Assembly (NCBI RefSeq): GCF_021729845.1
Contig: NZ_CP063397.1
Span: 2,060,001-2,124,000, forward strand
Direction of reading: 5' to 3'
Length of the DNA stretch: 64,000 bases
Origin: Rhizobium sp. SL42
GTDB taxonomy: Bacteria > Pseudomonadota > Alphaproteobacteria > Rhizobiales > Rhizobiaceae
Part shown: one piece after another, positions 1 through 9,720 of the stretch
How the letters are laid out: each line of letters starts with the position of its first letter
How positions within the stretch are numbered: the stretch's first letter is position 1
The notes under the pieces: model-generated
Told to the model about the DNA's origin: nothing
Seen by the model: the letters and a program-made list of their open reading frames with translations, nothing else
Database searches by the model: none
Translations under genes and position numbers: made by a program

Positions 1-987
1 GCTTCCGAATGCTTTTACGAGCACTGTTGCAACATAAAGCACGAAGCCTGAAACGATTCCACCCAGAATCACGGAGCGGGATTGGTTAAACCGGCTGAAC
101 TTTATGGACACGGTTGCGGCGATCAGGGTCATTGCAACGAGAAGAAAGGGCATGGAGAGCAGGGAATGAAACTGCGTTTCCAGTGCCTGTGTGGGGACTC
201 CGAATGAGCGAGCCACTCGGATTTTCTGAAAAAGATCATAAAAAGCAACAGTTTCCGGTTGTGCCAAACGCTCCTGGATGAAATCCTTTTGCAGGTTTGT
301 AGCAACCTGGGCTGTTGCGAGCCTTTTCTGTATCTCGCCGGGACGGGTCTCCAGGACATCGTTAAGAAGCCAGTAACCATCTTTCAAGTTCGCTGTGCGT
401 GCGTCCTGCCGCAGCGCAATTCGCCCCTCGGAATCGAAGTGGATGAGAACCGCATCGACGAGCTGCGTTCCGCCCTCCAGAACCGTGCGGGCACCCATGG
501 CGACGTCGGTATCGCCGCTGATCTGACGCAGCCAGGGCACGGACACAGTTGTGGTGCGATTGGAGCCTTCGCGCCATTCCGCCTCGAGCGACAGAGCCTT
601 GCTCTGGCCATAGGCGGCGAGCGGATTGATCAGCAACGTGGTGGCAAGACCGATCAGGAATGCGCCGAACAGGAACGGCATCATGAACTGCCAGGCAGAG
701 ATGCCTGCCGCGCGCGCGACGACAAGTTCCGACTTCCGGTTCAGTGCAATCAGGGTGGTCATGCCGACGAACAGACCGATGAACGGGACCGTCTGCTGGA
801 TGATCAGCGGCAGTCGCAAGGCGGTCAACAGAAGCGTGCCGGTCACCGAAGCGCCGGGCAGCGAGCCAAAACGTCCCGACGACTCGGTAAAATCGATGAG
901 AAAGACCAGGGACGTGACGCCGATAAAGAACCAGAAGGCGGTCATCATGTAGCGGCGGAAGAAGTAACGGCCGAGTGTCCGGATCAT
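1..987 (-). CDS. lptG: LPS export ABC transporter permease LptG, C-terminus cut by window edge
   Basis: The frame is open from the ATG at 987 to base 1, giving 329 residues. LptG is usually about 360 residues, so only the last segment is missing. It is the inner-membrane permease that works with LptF and LptB2 to extract lipopolysaccharide and pass it to LptC/LptA. An N-terminal group of hydrophobic helices (about residues 13-35, 50-75 and 95-120) is followed by a hydrophilic periplasmic stretch. Hydrophobic segments resume near residue 275, the LptF/LptG layout. The start overlaps the lptF stop by four bases (ATGA), so the two are translationally coupled and lptF is upstream. The assignment to LptG rather than LptF rests on order and on the partner being the better LptF match. 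Confidence 0.93.
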   Translation of the reverse strand, partial: MIRTLGRYFFRRYMMTAFWFFIGVTSLVFLIDFTESSGRFGSLPGASVTGTLLLTALRLPLIIQQTVPFIGLFVGMTTLIALNRKSELVVARAAGISAWQFMMPFLFGAFLIGLATTLLINPLAAYGQSKALSLEAEWREGSNRTTTVSVPWLRQISGDTDVAMGARTVLEGGTQLVDAVLIHFDSEGRIALRQDARTANLKDGYWLLNDVLETRPGEIQKRLATAQVATNLQKDFIQERLAQPETVAFYDLFQKIRVARSFGVPTQALETQFHSLLSMPFLLVAMTLIAATVSIKFSRFNQSRSVILGGIVSGFVLYVATVLVKAFGS

Positions 988-2159
988 GCGGCACCCCCGG
1001 TGCTCGAGCTTTCATCCTGCGGCGTCAGCTTGCGAAGCCGCATCTGAACGCGGGTCAGCATGTTTGCAACCGGTTTCGGCAAACTCAGGCGTTTGCCACT
1101 GTAGAGCGCCCAGCCCGACAGGATAATCGCCGACAGCGGAACAACGTAGATAAGCGGCGTGGTCGCGCTTGCCTGTTCCGCAAGCGAAACGGTGTAGTTG
1201 GAAAGCCAGAAGAGGCCGAGCGTCAAAAGCAGCGAGGCAGCCATCGGGTGCAATCGTGCTTCGCGATGTGACCGCGCATCACCGCAAATGACGAGAGAGA
1301 TCAACGCAAACGCAAGCGGAAACAGCCACACGCTCATGCGTCGATGAAGCTCGGCGTGGTATTTCCCGGGGCGCTCCTTGTACTGCGGATCATTCGGGTC
1401 GGGATTGAGGAGGAATGCGAGATTTCTGTCGCCAGAATTCAAACGCGCCTGTCCACGGTTGCTGGAGAGCTCGGAGAGGTCGAAGGAATAGGAATCGAAG
1501 CGGATGACCGTGACATTGCCTTCGACGGTCTTTCGCTGGACTTCGCCGTCGCGCATCAGAAGCGCCTGGCCGTTTTCCTCCACCGCGCCTTCGCGCGCAT
1601 AGTAGATGAATGCCGATGCCGGGTCGCGGGAATCGGCGACCAGAAGCCCCTTCAGGATGCGCCCCTGGCGCTCGGAGATCTGAATGTAGAGCCCTTCATC
1701 CAGTCGGCGGAAGGATTTCTCCTCAATCACGGTGGACAACAGGTCGGCATAGGCGGCCGCGATCATTTCGCGCACATTCACCCGCATTTTCGGCTCGACG
1801 AAATTGATCATCGCGAAGGAAAAGACGCTGAGGACGACCGCCATGGTGATGATCGGCCGCAGGATGGTTCCCCGCGCGGCACCTGCCGCATCGATAACCG
1901 CAAGTTCGGAATCATTGTTCATGGCCGTCAGCGTCTGCGTGATGCCGATCACCAGGGCAAACGGCAGCACGGCGGACACGATCGTCGGCAGGATCAACGT
2001 CGCAAGCGTCATGAACGATCCGACCGACTGACCGCTGTCTGTCACCAGATTGATGCGCGCCAGGACCTGAGTCGTCCAAATGATCGCCAGCACCGGCAGC
2101 AAGGCGGTGAGGAACATCTGCACGACACGTCGCAGGATATAGAGTTCAAGAAGCTTCAT
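984..2159 (-). CDS. lptF: LPS export ABC transporter permease LptF
   Basis: This 391-residue protein has the LptF/LptG architecture. Three N-terminal membrane helices (about 15-37, 50-75 and 98-120) are followed by a periplasmic beta-rich domain (about 125-270) and three C-terminal helices (about 275-355). Residues near 85-100 (DSELAVIDAAGAA) match the cytoplasmic coupling segment of the family. It pairs with LptG to form the membrane part of the LptB2FG extractor. The ATG at 2159 is preceded on the minus strand by an AGGAAA-type ribosome site. It overlaps lptG by four bases and is divergent from pepA. Confidence 0.95.
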   Translation of the reverse strand: MKLLELYILRRVVQMFLTALLPVLAIIWTTQVLARINLVTDSGQSVGSFMTLATLILPTIVSAVLPFALVIGITQTLTAMNNDSELAVIDAAGAARGTILRPIITMAVVLSVFSFAMINFVEPKMRVNVREMIAAAYADLLSTVIEEKSFRRLDEGLYIQISERQGRILKGLLVADSRDPASAFIYYAREGAVEENGQALLMRDGEVQRKTVEGNVTVIRFDSYSFDLSELSSNRGQARLNSGDRNLAFLLNPDPNDPQYKERPGKYHAELHRRMSVWLFPLAFALISLVICGDARSHREARLHPMAASLLLTLGLFWLSNYTVSLAEQASATTPLIYVVPLSAIILSGWALYSGKRLSLPKPVANMLTRVQMRLRKLTPQDESSSTGGAA

Positions 2160-2445
2160 GCGGTTTCCTGAAGACGAACCGGGAGGCCCGTCTGCGATTT
2201 AGGAGCTTGTCTCTACGACGCTTGCGGCCATTTGGCGACCGCGAACAGGATTTTTTCCCCCTTCATGTTCCGTTTTTTTTTAACAGCGTGATTTCCACGA
2301 CGCAGTGCCTGCAAAATCCGCCGGTCTCGAAGCAAGATCAGACGGGGATACAGCCACTTACGGTCCGGCATGGCCTTGCCTTCGCGGCTGAAAAGGCGAT
2401 GATCGCGACACGTCTAACAGCCCTATCCAGGCCAGGGGAAACACC
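2160..2445. other. Intergenic region between divergent lptF and pepA
   Basis: These 286 bases separate two divergent start codons and should hold both promoters. There is a pyrimidine-rich stretch near 2250-2282 containing runs of C and T. A ribosome site for pepA (AGGGGAAA) lies just before the ATG at 2446. I see no convincing RNA gene, hairpin terminator or protein frame with family resemblance here. Confidence 0.6.
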
Positions 2446-3945
2446 ATGTCTGCAAAGCTCACAATCGTCTTCAACAAGTCTCACGCCGTCAGCGGCGGCG
2501 TTGCAATCTTGCTCAAGACTACGGAAGCCGAGATGCCGGCAGGTATCGCGGATGCGGATCCTGCCGGCGTGTATGCGCGCGCCGCCAAGGTCGGGAAGTT
2601 TGCCGGAAAGTCCATGGCGACACTCGATATGGTCGCGCCGCACGGTTCTGATGCCGACCGGTTGGTGGTGATCGGTCTCGGCAAGGCCGAGGCGCTGACC
2701 GGCCATGACTGGCTTCGCGCCGGCGGTGTCGCAACGGCGGCGATGAAGGGTGCCGAAAAGGTCACGGTCTATCTCGATGTGCCGGGTCTTGCCGTGTCGC
2801 CTAAGGCCGCCGCCGATTTCGCCCTTGGCATGCTGCTGCGCGCCTATAAGTTCGACAACTACAAGACCACCAAGAAGTCTGACGACGATGACGGCAAGGC
2901 GAATGAAAAGACCATCAAGGTCACCATCGTCACGGCCGATGCCGGTGCAGCAAAGAAGGCATTTGCCGAAGCCGAAGCGGTTGCCGAGGGCGTGAACCTG
3001 GCCCGGAACCTGGTCAATGAGCCTGCAAATGTTCTTGGCCCGCTGGAATTTGCAGCAAAGGCAAAGGAACTGGAGAACCTCGGCGTCGAGATCGAGATCC
3101 TGACCGAAAAGGAAATGAAGAAGCTCGGCATGGGCGCGCTGCTCGGCGTGGCCCAGGGCTCCGTACGTCCGCCGCGTCTCGTCATCATGAAATGGAATGG
3201 CGGCAAGGCCAAGGACAAGCCGATCGCCTTTATTGGCAAGGGCGTTGTCTTCGATACCGGCGGCATCTCGATCAAGCCTGCTGGCGGCATGGAAGACATG
3301 AAGGGCGACATGGGCGGCGCCGCCGCCGTGACGGGCCTCATGCACACGCTCGCCGCCCGCAAGGCGAAAGCCAATGTCATCGGCATCATCGGCCTTGTGG
3401 AAAACATGCCCGACGGCAATGCGCAGCGTCCGGGCGACATTGTCACCTCGATGTCCGGCCAGACGATTGAGGTGATCAATACCGATGCCGAAGGCCGTCT
3501 CGTTCTCTGCGATGCGCTCTGGTATTGCAACGAACGTTTCGCCCCGGAGTTCATGATCAATCTCGCGACGCTGACCGGCGCTATCCTGGTGGCGCTCGGC
3601 AATCTCCATGCCGGTCTGTTCTGCAATGACGACGAACTGGCGGAAAACCTTTTGTCTGCCGGTCTCACCACCAAGGAGCGGCTATGGCGCATGCCGCTTG
3701 GCAAGGACTATGACAAGCTGATCGATTCGAAATTCGCCGACATGAAGAACACCGGCGGCCGTCATGCAGGTTCGATCACCGCTGCCCAGTTCCTCAAGCG
3801 CTTCGTCAAGGATACGCCGTGGGCGCATCTCGACATTGCCGGCACGGCCATGGGCTCGCCATCGGACGAGATCAATCAGTCCTGGGGCTCCGGCTTCGGC
3901 GTGCGCCTGCTCGACGAGCTGGTTCGCGCCAACTACGAAGCCTGA
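2446..3945 (+). CDS. pepA: Leucyl aminopeptidase (M17 family)
   Basis: This 499-residue cytosolic peptidase removes N-terminal residues from peptides using two metal ions. The M17 signature NTDAEGRL is present starting at residue 345, where Asp and Glu bind metal and Arg is catalytic. The metal and substrate loop [10 protein letters not shown] lies near residue 265. The N-terminal about 170 residues form the poorly conserved regulatory domain. Length matches the family (about 500). The start is supported by AGGGGAAA eight bases upstream. holC follows after 20 bases, and this pepA-holC order is common in alphaproteobacteria. Confidence 0.97.
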   Translation: MSAKLTIVFNKSHAVSGGVAILLKTTEAEMPAGIADADPAGVYARAAKVGKFAGKSMATLDMVAPHGSDADRLVVIGLGKAEALTGHDWLRAGGVATAAMKGAEKVTVYLDVPGLAVSPKAAADFALGMLLRAYKFDNYKTTKKSDDDDGKANEKTIKVTIVTADAGAAKKAFAEAEAVAEGVNLARNLVNEPANVLGPLEFAAKAKELENLGVEIEILTEKEMKKLGMGALLGVAQGSVRPPRLVIMKWNGGKAKDKPIAFIGKGVVFDTGGISIKPAGGMEDMKGDMGGAAAVTGLMHTLAARKAKANVIGIIGLVENMPDGNAQRPGDIVTSMSGQTIEVINTDAEGRLVLCDALWYCNERFAPEFMINLATLTGAILVALGNLHAGLFCNDDELAENLLSAGLTTKERLWRMPLGKDYDKLIDSKFADMKNTGGRHAGSITAAQFLKRFVKDTPWAHLDIAGTAMGSPSDEINQSWGSGFGVRLLDELVRANYEA

Positions 3946-3965
3946 GATCGGAAGGGGCAGGGCAT

Positions 3966-4415
3966 TTGGCTGAGATACTTTTCTACCACCTGACGGAATC
4001 CAAGCTGGAGGATGCGCTGCCGCCATTGCTGGAGAAGAGCATCGAGCGCGGCTGGAGGGTCACCGTCCAGACCAGCGACGAGGACCTGCGCGATGCACTC
4101 GATCAGCATCTGTGGGTTTACCGGGAAGACAGTTTCCTGCCGCATGGCACCGATGACGGAGAGTCCCCGGACAGCCAGCCGATCCTGCTGACCGTGCTTC
4201 CTGACAATATCAACAACGCGACTGTACGCTTCATGGTCGACGGCGCAGAGCCGCCGCCGGTCCTCGATTATGATCGTGTCGTGTTTGTCTTCGACGGTTA
4301 TGATCAGCCGCAGCTGGAGGCGGCGCGCGGCCAGTGGAAGCGCCTCAAGGGCGAAGGGCACGCATTGACCTATTGGCAGCAGACGACGGAAGGTCGCTGG
4401 GAAAAGAAGGCTTGA
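3966..4415 (+). CDS. holC: DNA polymerase III subunit chi, TTG start
   Basis: The protein is 149 residues with the HolC pattern: MAEILFYHLTES at the start and a C-terminal segment rich in Trp and basic residues (GRWEKKA). Chi links the clamp loader to single-strand binding protein during replication. I chose TTG at 3966 because GAAGGGGCAGGG lies at the right distance and the family begins with exactly this segment. A longer frame reading into pepA exists but lacks a ribosome site and adds unrelated residues. It is probably co-transcribed with pepA. Confidence 0.9.
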   Translation: MAEILFYHLTESKLEDALPPLLEKSIERGWRVTVQTSDEDLRDALDQHLWVYREDSFLPHGTDDGESPDSQPILLTVLPDNINNATVRFMVDGAEPPPVLDYDRVVFVFDGYDQPQLEAARGQWKRLKGEGHALTYWQQTTEGRWEKKA

Positions 4416-4482
4416 AGCCTTCGGTTTTCGTTCACCTCGATCGTGGTGACGGTGACAGCTGTGAACGTGGGCAAGCCGGCAG

Positions 4483-6372
4483 TTAGCCGGCCATGCCGTC
4501 CTCATATTCGGCGGACAGTTCCAGCCATTGTTCTTCCGCCGCGTTCAGCTTGGCTGCCGCCTCGCCACGCTGTCTGGCCTTCTCGGCAGCCTTGGCCGGA
4601 GATTTTTCATAGAGCAGGGGATCCGCAAGCTCTGCGTCAAGCGCCTGAATCAACGTCTCCAGTTTCTTCGTTACCGACTCGATTTCGTTGATCTTTTTCT
4701 TCAACGGCGCGAGGCTGGCACGCCTGTCTGCGGCAGCCTTGCGCTGCTCTGCCTTGTTGACCTGCTCGGCACCGACGTCCGTCTTTTCCTTCTCGGCAGA
4801 CTTCTTGCCCGACAAGACGATCAGGCTGCGGTATTCTTCCATGTCGCCGTCGAAGCTGGTGACGGTTCCGTTGTTGACCAGCCACAAACGGTCGACGGTC
4901 GCCTCGATCAGATGGCGATCGTGGCTGATCAGGATGACCGCGCCCTCGTAGTCGTTCAGCGCTTCGATCAGCGCCTTGCGGCTGTCGATGTCGAGATGGT
5001 TAGTCGGCTCGTCGAGGATCAGCAGATTGGGCGCATGGAACGCCGCAAGCCCCATCAGCAGGCGCGCCTTTTCACCACCCGACAGGTCCTTGGCGGGCGT
5101 CGCCATCTTTTCCGTCAGCAGGCCCATCTGCGCGACGCGGGCACGAACCTTGGCTTCCGGTTCGGTCGGCATCAACCGCCGCACATGCTCGACCGGCGTC
5201 TGGTCCGGGATCAGGTCGTCCAGTTGGTGCTGGGCGAAAAAGCCGATCTTCAGGGAAGGTGCGAGCTTCAGTTCGCCTGCCTGGGCCTGCAGACGGCCCG
5301 AGATGAACTTGGCGAAGGTCGACTTGCCGTTGCCGTTCGAGCCGAGCAGCGCGATGCGGTCATCATTGTCGATCCTGAGATTGATGTTCTTCAGGATCGG
5401 CTTGCCGGGCTCATAGCCGACCACGCCGCCTGCAATGGCGATGATCGGGGAGGCGGGCTGCTTTTCCGGGGCCGGGAAGTTGATCGGCTGGACATGATCC
5501 TCGATAACGGCCGCAACCGTGCCCATGCGTTCCAGCGCCTTGACGCGGCTCTGCGCCTGCTTGGCCTTTGTCGCCTTGGCCTTGAAGCGGTCGATGAAGC
5601 TCTGCAGATGCTTGCGCGCCGCATCGTTCTTGACCTTGGCCTTGGTCTGCAACTCGTCGTTTTCAGCCTTCTGCCGCTCGAACTGGTCATAGCCGCCGCG
5701 ATAGAAGGTCAATTTCTTCTGGTCAAGATGCACGATCGCATTGACCGCCGTGTTCAGCAGATCCCTGTCATGGCTGATGATGATGACCGTATGCGGATAG
5801 CGCCGCACATAGTCTTCCAGCCACATCGAACCTTCCAGGTCAAGATAGTTGGTCGGCTCGTCGAGCAGCAGCAGGTCGGGTTCGGAAAACAGCACGCCTG
5901 CAAGTGCGACGCGCATGCGCCAGCCGCCGGAAAAGGACGAGGCCGGGCGCTGCTGTGCCGCGTGGTCGAAGCCCAGACCCGACAGGATCGTGGCGGCACG
6001 CGCTTCCGCCGAATGGGCACCGATATCGGCAAGCCGCGTCTGTATTTCGGCGATCCGGTGCGCATCGGTCGCATGTTCGGCTTCCGCGAGAAGGGCGGCC
6101 CGCTCCTTGTCGGCAGACAGCACGATCGAGATCAGCGATTCTTCGGTGCCCGGCGCTTCCTGTGCCACCTGACCGATGCGCGCATTTCTCGGGATCGAGA
6201 TATTGCCGGTTTCGGCTGACAGGTCGCCTGTGATGATTTTGAACAGCGTCGATTTTCCAGCGCCATTCTTGCCGACGAGACCGGCCTTTGTGCCGGCGGG
6301 CAACGAGACGGTGGCATGGTCGATGAGCAGGCGCCCGGCGATGCGGGCAGAGATGTCGTTGATCGTGATCAT
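4483..6372 (-). CDS. ABC-F family ATPase (YheS/Uup-like), two ABC domains
   Basis: This 629-residue soluble protein has two ATP-binding cassettes and no membrane segment, the ABC-F layout. Walker A motifs are GLVGKNGAGKST (about 34-45) and GSNGNGKST (about 344-352). ABC signatures are SFSGG and DLSGGEKARL, and Walker B motifs are LLLDEPTNYLD and LILDEPTNHLD (about 452-462). A basic linker lies between the cassettes (about 245-300) and a charged coiled-coil tail covers about 540-629. ABC-F proteins act on ribosomes. The N-terminal cassette resembles YheS and the coiled-coil tail resembles Uup, so I do not give a symbol. The ATG at 6372 begins MITINDISARIAG, as expected. It lies 55 bases downstream of the GGDEF-like gene. 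Confidence 0.93.
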   Translation of the reverse strand: MITINDISARIAGRLLIDHATVSLPAGTKAGLVGKNGAGKSTLFKIITGDLSAETGNISIPRNARIGQVAQEAPGTEESLISIVLSADKERAALLAEAEHATDAHRIAEIQTRLADIGAHSAEARAATILSGLGFDHAAQQRPASSFSGGWRMRVALAGVLFSEPDLLLLDEPTNYLDLEGSMWLEDYVRRYPHTVIIISHDRDLLNTAVNAIVHLDQKKLTFYRGGYDQFERQKAENDELQTKAKVKNDAARKHLQSFIDRFKAKATKAKQAQSRVKALERMGTVAAVIEDHVQPINFPAPEKQPASPIIAIAGGVVGYEPGKPILKNINLRIDNDDRIALLGSNGNGKSTFAKFISGRLQAQAGELKLAPSLKIGFFAQHQLDDLIPDQTPVEHVRRLMPTEPEAKVRARVAQMGLLTEKMATPAKDLSGGEKARLLMGLAAFHAPNLLILDEPTNHLDIDSRKALIEALNDYEGAVILISHDRHLIEATVDRLWLVNNGTVTSFDGDMEEYRSLIVLSGKKSAEKEKTDVGAEQVNKAEQRKAAADRRASLAPLKKKINEIESVTKKLETLIQALDAELADPLLYEKSPAKAAEKARQRGEAAAKLNAAEEQWLELSAEYEDGMAG

Positions 6373-6427
6373 GGCGGCGTTTTGGCCGATGTTTCGGCCA
6401 AAGGCAAGCGGGCCGGCAGATTGGCCG

Positions 6428-7519
6428 TCAGGCGACCCGTCGCCCTGCGGCACGATGACCGATGATCGGCTGGCGCGGATTGGCGCGTGCCATCTGCACC
6501 GCCGTCTCCGCCAGCCCCAGCAACTGCAAGCCGTCCTGGGTATCTGCGCTCAGGGCGTGGCCGATTGCCAGTGCGAGCCCGCCGGGGTCATTGCTGTTCT
6601 CCGTGGCGAAAACCAGGTTGTTTTCGGCCGCGCTGTAAAGCCGCTCGGCGATGACATGGGCGTCATCCGCGCTGACATCGGTGAACAGGAAGGCGAAGGT
6701 GCCGATCTCGATGCGCGCTGCATAGTCATGTTTCTTGATCGTCTTGCGGAAGATCGTTGCAAGCTTTTTGATCAGTTTGGTTGCGGCTTCTTCGCCATAC
6801 TGGTGCTGAATTCCGGCAAGATCGGGAACCTCGATAAGGATCAGGGCAGCACCGGTACCCTCGACCCCATAGAGGCTTTCAAGCTGCTGCAGGAAGGCGA
6901 CCCGGTTCGGCAGGCCGGTCAGACGGTCACGCAGTGCAAGTCCCTTGGCGGCGCGTGCCGCCCGGTCTGCCTGCGCCAGTATGGCGATGCCACTAGCAAT
7001 CTCGCTTACCAGCAAGGTTTCCGCCTGCACCATTTGGGTTGCGACCGAGGTCAACAGGTCGAGCTCGCTCAACAATTGCTCGACACCCTGGTTCATGTCT
7101 TCCTGGATCGCTTGCGTGACGGTTTCTACAGACCGGGCAAAACTGCGCTTCTGCGACAGGCCGAGCGTGATCTGGTCCTTGATCCGCGACAGGGTCGTCA
7201 ACGCTTCGGCGTGAAGACGTTCCGTCTGCAGGCCGCAGTGGGCGGCAAGCCTGTGCTTGAGGCCCAGTTGATCGAGACTGTTTTGGCTGGGTTGGGCACC
7301 GAGCGCTGCAAGCTCGCGTGCGAGCTCGGGGTTTTGTCCGTTAAACGCTTCGTGCACCAAATCGAAATTGCGCGGCAGGCCGGCAATGCCATGACGTGCC
7401 ATGAAGGATGCGATCTTCGCCAATGGATCACCCGCCGCTCCACTGGAACGCGTATGCCCCTGCTGGTGTGCCGCTTCCATGATCTGCCCGTCCCCCATCA
7501 AAAGATCCTCTGCCTGCAT
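6428..7519 (-). CDS. GGDEF-like protein with degenerate active site
   Basis: The protein is 363 residues and soluble. The C-terminal half (about 195-360) has the GGDEF-domain fold signals: DRLTGLPNR near residue 199, then an ARIE..FAFLF strand where the catalytic hairpin should be. The GG(D/E)EF position reads EIGTF near residue 268, so both metal-binding acidic residues and the paired glycines are missing. Diguanylate cyclase activity is therefore unlikely; it may bind nucleotide or act as a scaffold. The N-terminal about 190 residues are helical and not recognised. ATGs at 7498 and 7480 are alternative starts, each with purine-rich sequence upstream. It is followed by the ABC-F gene. Confidence 0.8.
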   Translation of the reverse strand: MQAEDLLMGDGQIMEAAHQQGHTRSSGAAGDPLAKIASFMARHGIAGLPRNFDLVHEAFNGQNPELARELAALGAQPSQNSLDQLGLKHRLAAHCGLQTERLHAEALTTLSRIKDQITLGLSQKRSFARSVETVTQAIQEDMNQGVEQLLSELDLLTSVATQMVQAETLLVSEIASGIAILAQADRAARAAKGLALRDRLTGLPNRVAFLQQLESLYGVEGTGAALILIEVPDLAGIQHQYGEEAATKLIKKLATIFRKTIKKHDYAARIEIGTFAFLFTDVSADDAHVIAERLYSAAENNLVFATENSNDPGGLALAIGHALSADTQDGLQLLGLAETAVQMARANPRQPIIGHRAAGRRVA

Positions 7520-7760
7520 GAGGCCTACCGGATTCCCCTTTGTGAAATGGTTAAACGCGGCCAGGACCCGGAAAACGCGGTTAACCCAATCTTTTTACTG
7601 CTTACGGTTGCGTCGGTTTGGCTAAATATCAGTCATTCGTGTTATCTTTAAATAAAAATTAGCCAACTGATGGCTAAGCTGATGCTCATAGGAATTTCAA
7701 CATCCGATGCCCTGGCCGCGCGTTGCCGAAGCACAGTGCCGGAAAGGAAAACGGTCAGAC

Positions 7761-8060
7761 GTGCTTTCGGCCAGACTAGCGATCACCAGCTATTTCACCT
7801 TCGCCTCGATCCTTCTCATCGGCGTCATCGCGCGCCCGACGGGACCGTTTGTCGTCGTCGTGACCAATCCGGCAGACAATGCCGTTGGCAATATGGCGGC
7901 GGTAACGGGAGCGGGCGGTCGGTTTGTCTGGTCGGGTCGATACTCCTGGATATCGGTAGCGCAATCGGATGCCCCGGATTTCGCCTCGCGCTTGTTCAAG
8001 GCGGGCGCAATCTTGGTTCTCAATCATGACTTGGCAGTGGGTTGCCTTGAGGGACAATAG
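7761..8060 (+). CDS. Small membrane-anchored protein coupled to chemoreceptor, GTG start
   Basis: This 99-residue protein has one hydrophobic segment at about residues 7-22 ([15 protein letters not shown]) and a polar C-terminal part of about 75 residues containing [16 protein letters not shown] and [11 protein letters not shown]. The single Cys is five residues from the end. I do not recognise a family. The GTG at 7761 is preserved by a strong ribosome site (GGAAAGGAAAA, 7741-7751). An upstream ATG at 7707 would add 18 charged residues without such a site. The stop lies two bases before the start of the chemoreceptor gene, so the two are very likely co-translated. It may be an accessory subunit of that receptor, but this is inference. 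Confidence 0.7.
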   Translation: MLSARLAITSYFTFASILLIGVIARPTGPFVVVVTNPADNAVGNMAAVTGAGGRFVWSGRYSWISVAQSDAPDFASRLFKAGAILVLNHDLAVGCLEGQ

Positions 8061-8062
8061 AA

Positions 8063-9652
8063 ATGAAAGAGTTGCAGAAACTTCGTCAGATCGCATCGGT
8101 CGGCATATTCGCGCTGCTGTGGGTAAACTTTGCCCTGATCGCGCTTCGCAATCTTTTACGCCCGGAAGGTCCGGACTGGGTTGCGGTGGTCGCCACCCTT
8201 TTGGTTCTGGCACCCGCGACGCTCGCCTGGCTGCAAGACCGCACCGGGCCATCGACCCGCATACTGACGTCGATCGCTCACGCGGCAACGGTGGCGATGC
8301 TGGTCTATGACTTCTCCGGTTCGCCGCTGCAGGTCGACATCCACATGTACTTCTTCGCAAGCCTTGCGATCTGTGCCGCCTGGATCGATTGGCGCGCGAT
8401 TGTCGGTTATGCGGCGTTGGTGGCGGTACACCACGTCATGCTGTTCCTCGCCATGCCATTGGCCGTCTTTCCCGGTGAATCGGAATTCTCCCGTGTCGTT
8501 CTGCATGCGGTTGTCCTCGTCCTGCAGAGCGGTGTCCTGATCGCGCTGACCTCGGCAGTGGTTCGCGCCTTCGTCGCATCCGACAAGGCTGTCGAGGCCG
8601 CCACGGCCGCTCAGAATCAAGCGACCAGCATGGCGGATCATGCACGCCGCGCCGATGCCGCGGCCGAAGCGGAGCGTGTGCAGCGCGAGGCCGACAAAGC
8701 ACGTGAAGCCGAGGCTGTGCAACTGGTCGTGTCGGAGCTGGCAACTGCACTGGCCCGCCTGTCCGGCGGGGATCTGTCCTGTCGGATCGACACGGCGTTC
8801 CCCGGCAAGCTGGACGAGTTGCGCACCTCCTTCAACGGCTCCGTGGAAAACCTCGAATCCGTTGTTGGCCAGGTCGGCCAGGTTGCGCAGGTCATCCGCA
8901 ATGGCACTAGCCAGATCGGTCAGGCTAACCACGACCTCTCGTCGCGCAGCGAGCGCCAGGCCGCTTCGATCGAGGAAACCGCAAGCGCGCTTTCCGGCGT
9001 GTCGACGACGGTCAAGCAGACGGCGCAGGTCGCCGAAGCCGTTGGTCGCATGGTTGAACAGGCGCGCAGCGGCGCCGAGCGTTCCGGCTCGATTGTCACC
9101 GATGCGGTGTCCGCGATGAGCCAGATCGAGCAGTCGTCACAGTCGATCTCCAACATCATCGGCGTGATCGACGAGATTGCCTTCCAGACCAACCTGCTGG
9201 CGCTCAATGCCGGCGTCGAGGCTGCCCGTGCCGGCGAGGCCGGCAAGGGCTTTGCCGTCGTCGCCCAGGAGGTCCGCGAACTGGCCCAGCGTTCGGCCAC
9301 GGCAGCAAAGGAGATCAAGACCCTGATCAACGCCTCCGGCGACCAGGTTCGAGCCGGTGTCGCCCTCGTCGATCAGGCCGGTGATGCGTTGAGCAATATC
9401 TCCAAGGAGGTCAACGCGATCAGCACCGAGATCGTCAAGATCGTCGCGGCGGCCCGTGACCAGGCCGTTGGCCTGAGCGAAATCGATGCAGCGATCGGCC
9501 ATATCGACCGCAACACTCAGCAGAATGCGGCCATGGTCGAGGAATCCTCTGCCGCAATCCAGCAACTGGTTCATGAGACGCAAACGCTGGAAGGATTGAT
9601 GGGGCGCTTCTCCAGCGCCGCCATGCGGCCGCAGACCCGCCGAGCCGCTTGA
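8063..9652 (+). CDS. Methyl-accepting chemotaxis protein with multi-helix membrane sensor
   Basis: The protein is 529 residues. Residues about 10-170 contain roughly six membrane helices and no large periplasmic domain. Within them are conserved-looking polar spots ([22 protein letters not shown]) that suggest His-based ligand or cofactor sensing. A HAMP-like linker covers about 225-280. The cytoplasmic signalling domain has the hairpin tip [19 protein letters not shown] (about 368-386), followed by [18 protein letters not shown]. This tip docks CheA and CheW. There is no C-terminal CheR-tethering pentapeptide (it ends TRRAA). No che genes are nearby, so it feeds a chemotaxis cluster elsewhere. 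Confidence 0.92.
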   Translation: MKELQKLRQIASVGIFALLWVNFALIALRNLLRPEGPDWVAVVATLLVLAPATLAWLQDRTGPSTRILTSIAHAATVAMLVYDFSGSPLQVDIHMYFFASLAICAAWIDWRAIVGYAALVAVHHVMLFLAMPLAVFPGESEFSRVVLHAVVLVLQSGVLIALTSAVVRAFVASDKAVEAATAAQNQATSMADHARRADAAAEAERVQREADKAREAEAVQLVVSELATALARLSGGDLSCRIDTAFPGKLDELRTSFNGSVENLESVVGQVGQVAQVIRNGTSQIGQANHDLSSRSERQAASIEETASALSGVSTTVKQTAQVAEAVGRMVEQARSGAERSGSIVTDAVSAMSQIEQSSQSISNIIGVIDEIAFQTNLLALNAGVEAARAGEAGKGFAVVAQEVRELAQRSATAAKEIKTLINASGDQVRAGVALVDQAGDALSNISKEVNAISTEIVKIVAAARDQAVGLSEIDAAIGHIDRNTQQNAAMVEESSAAIQQLVHETQTLEGLMGRFSSAAMRPQTRRAA

Positions 9653-9680
9653 TCCTTTCCCGCCAAAACGTGACGAATAA

Positions 9681-9714
9681 GAGCCGTGGGGTCTGACCTG
9701 ATCCCGCGGCTTTT
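9681..9714 (+). terminator. Rho-independent terminator after chemoreceptor
   Basis: An 11-bp stem, GCCGTGGGGTC pairing with GATCCCGCGGC (two G-U pairs), has a six-base loop and is followed by TTTT. It lies 28 bases after the chemoreceptor stop. Confidence 0.75.
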
Positions 9715-9720
9715 CTATCG

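Noticed and set aside
4528..6219. 563-codon open frame opposite the ABC-F gene
   Set aside because: Same explanation: a shadow of a confident gene, with no ribosome site or motif.
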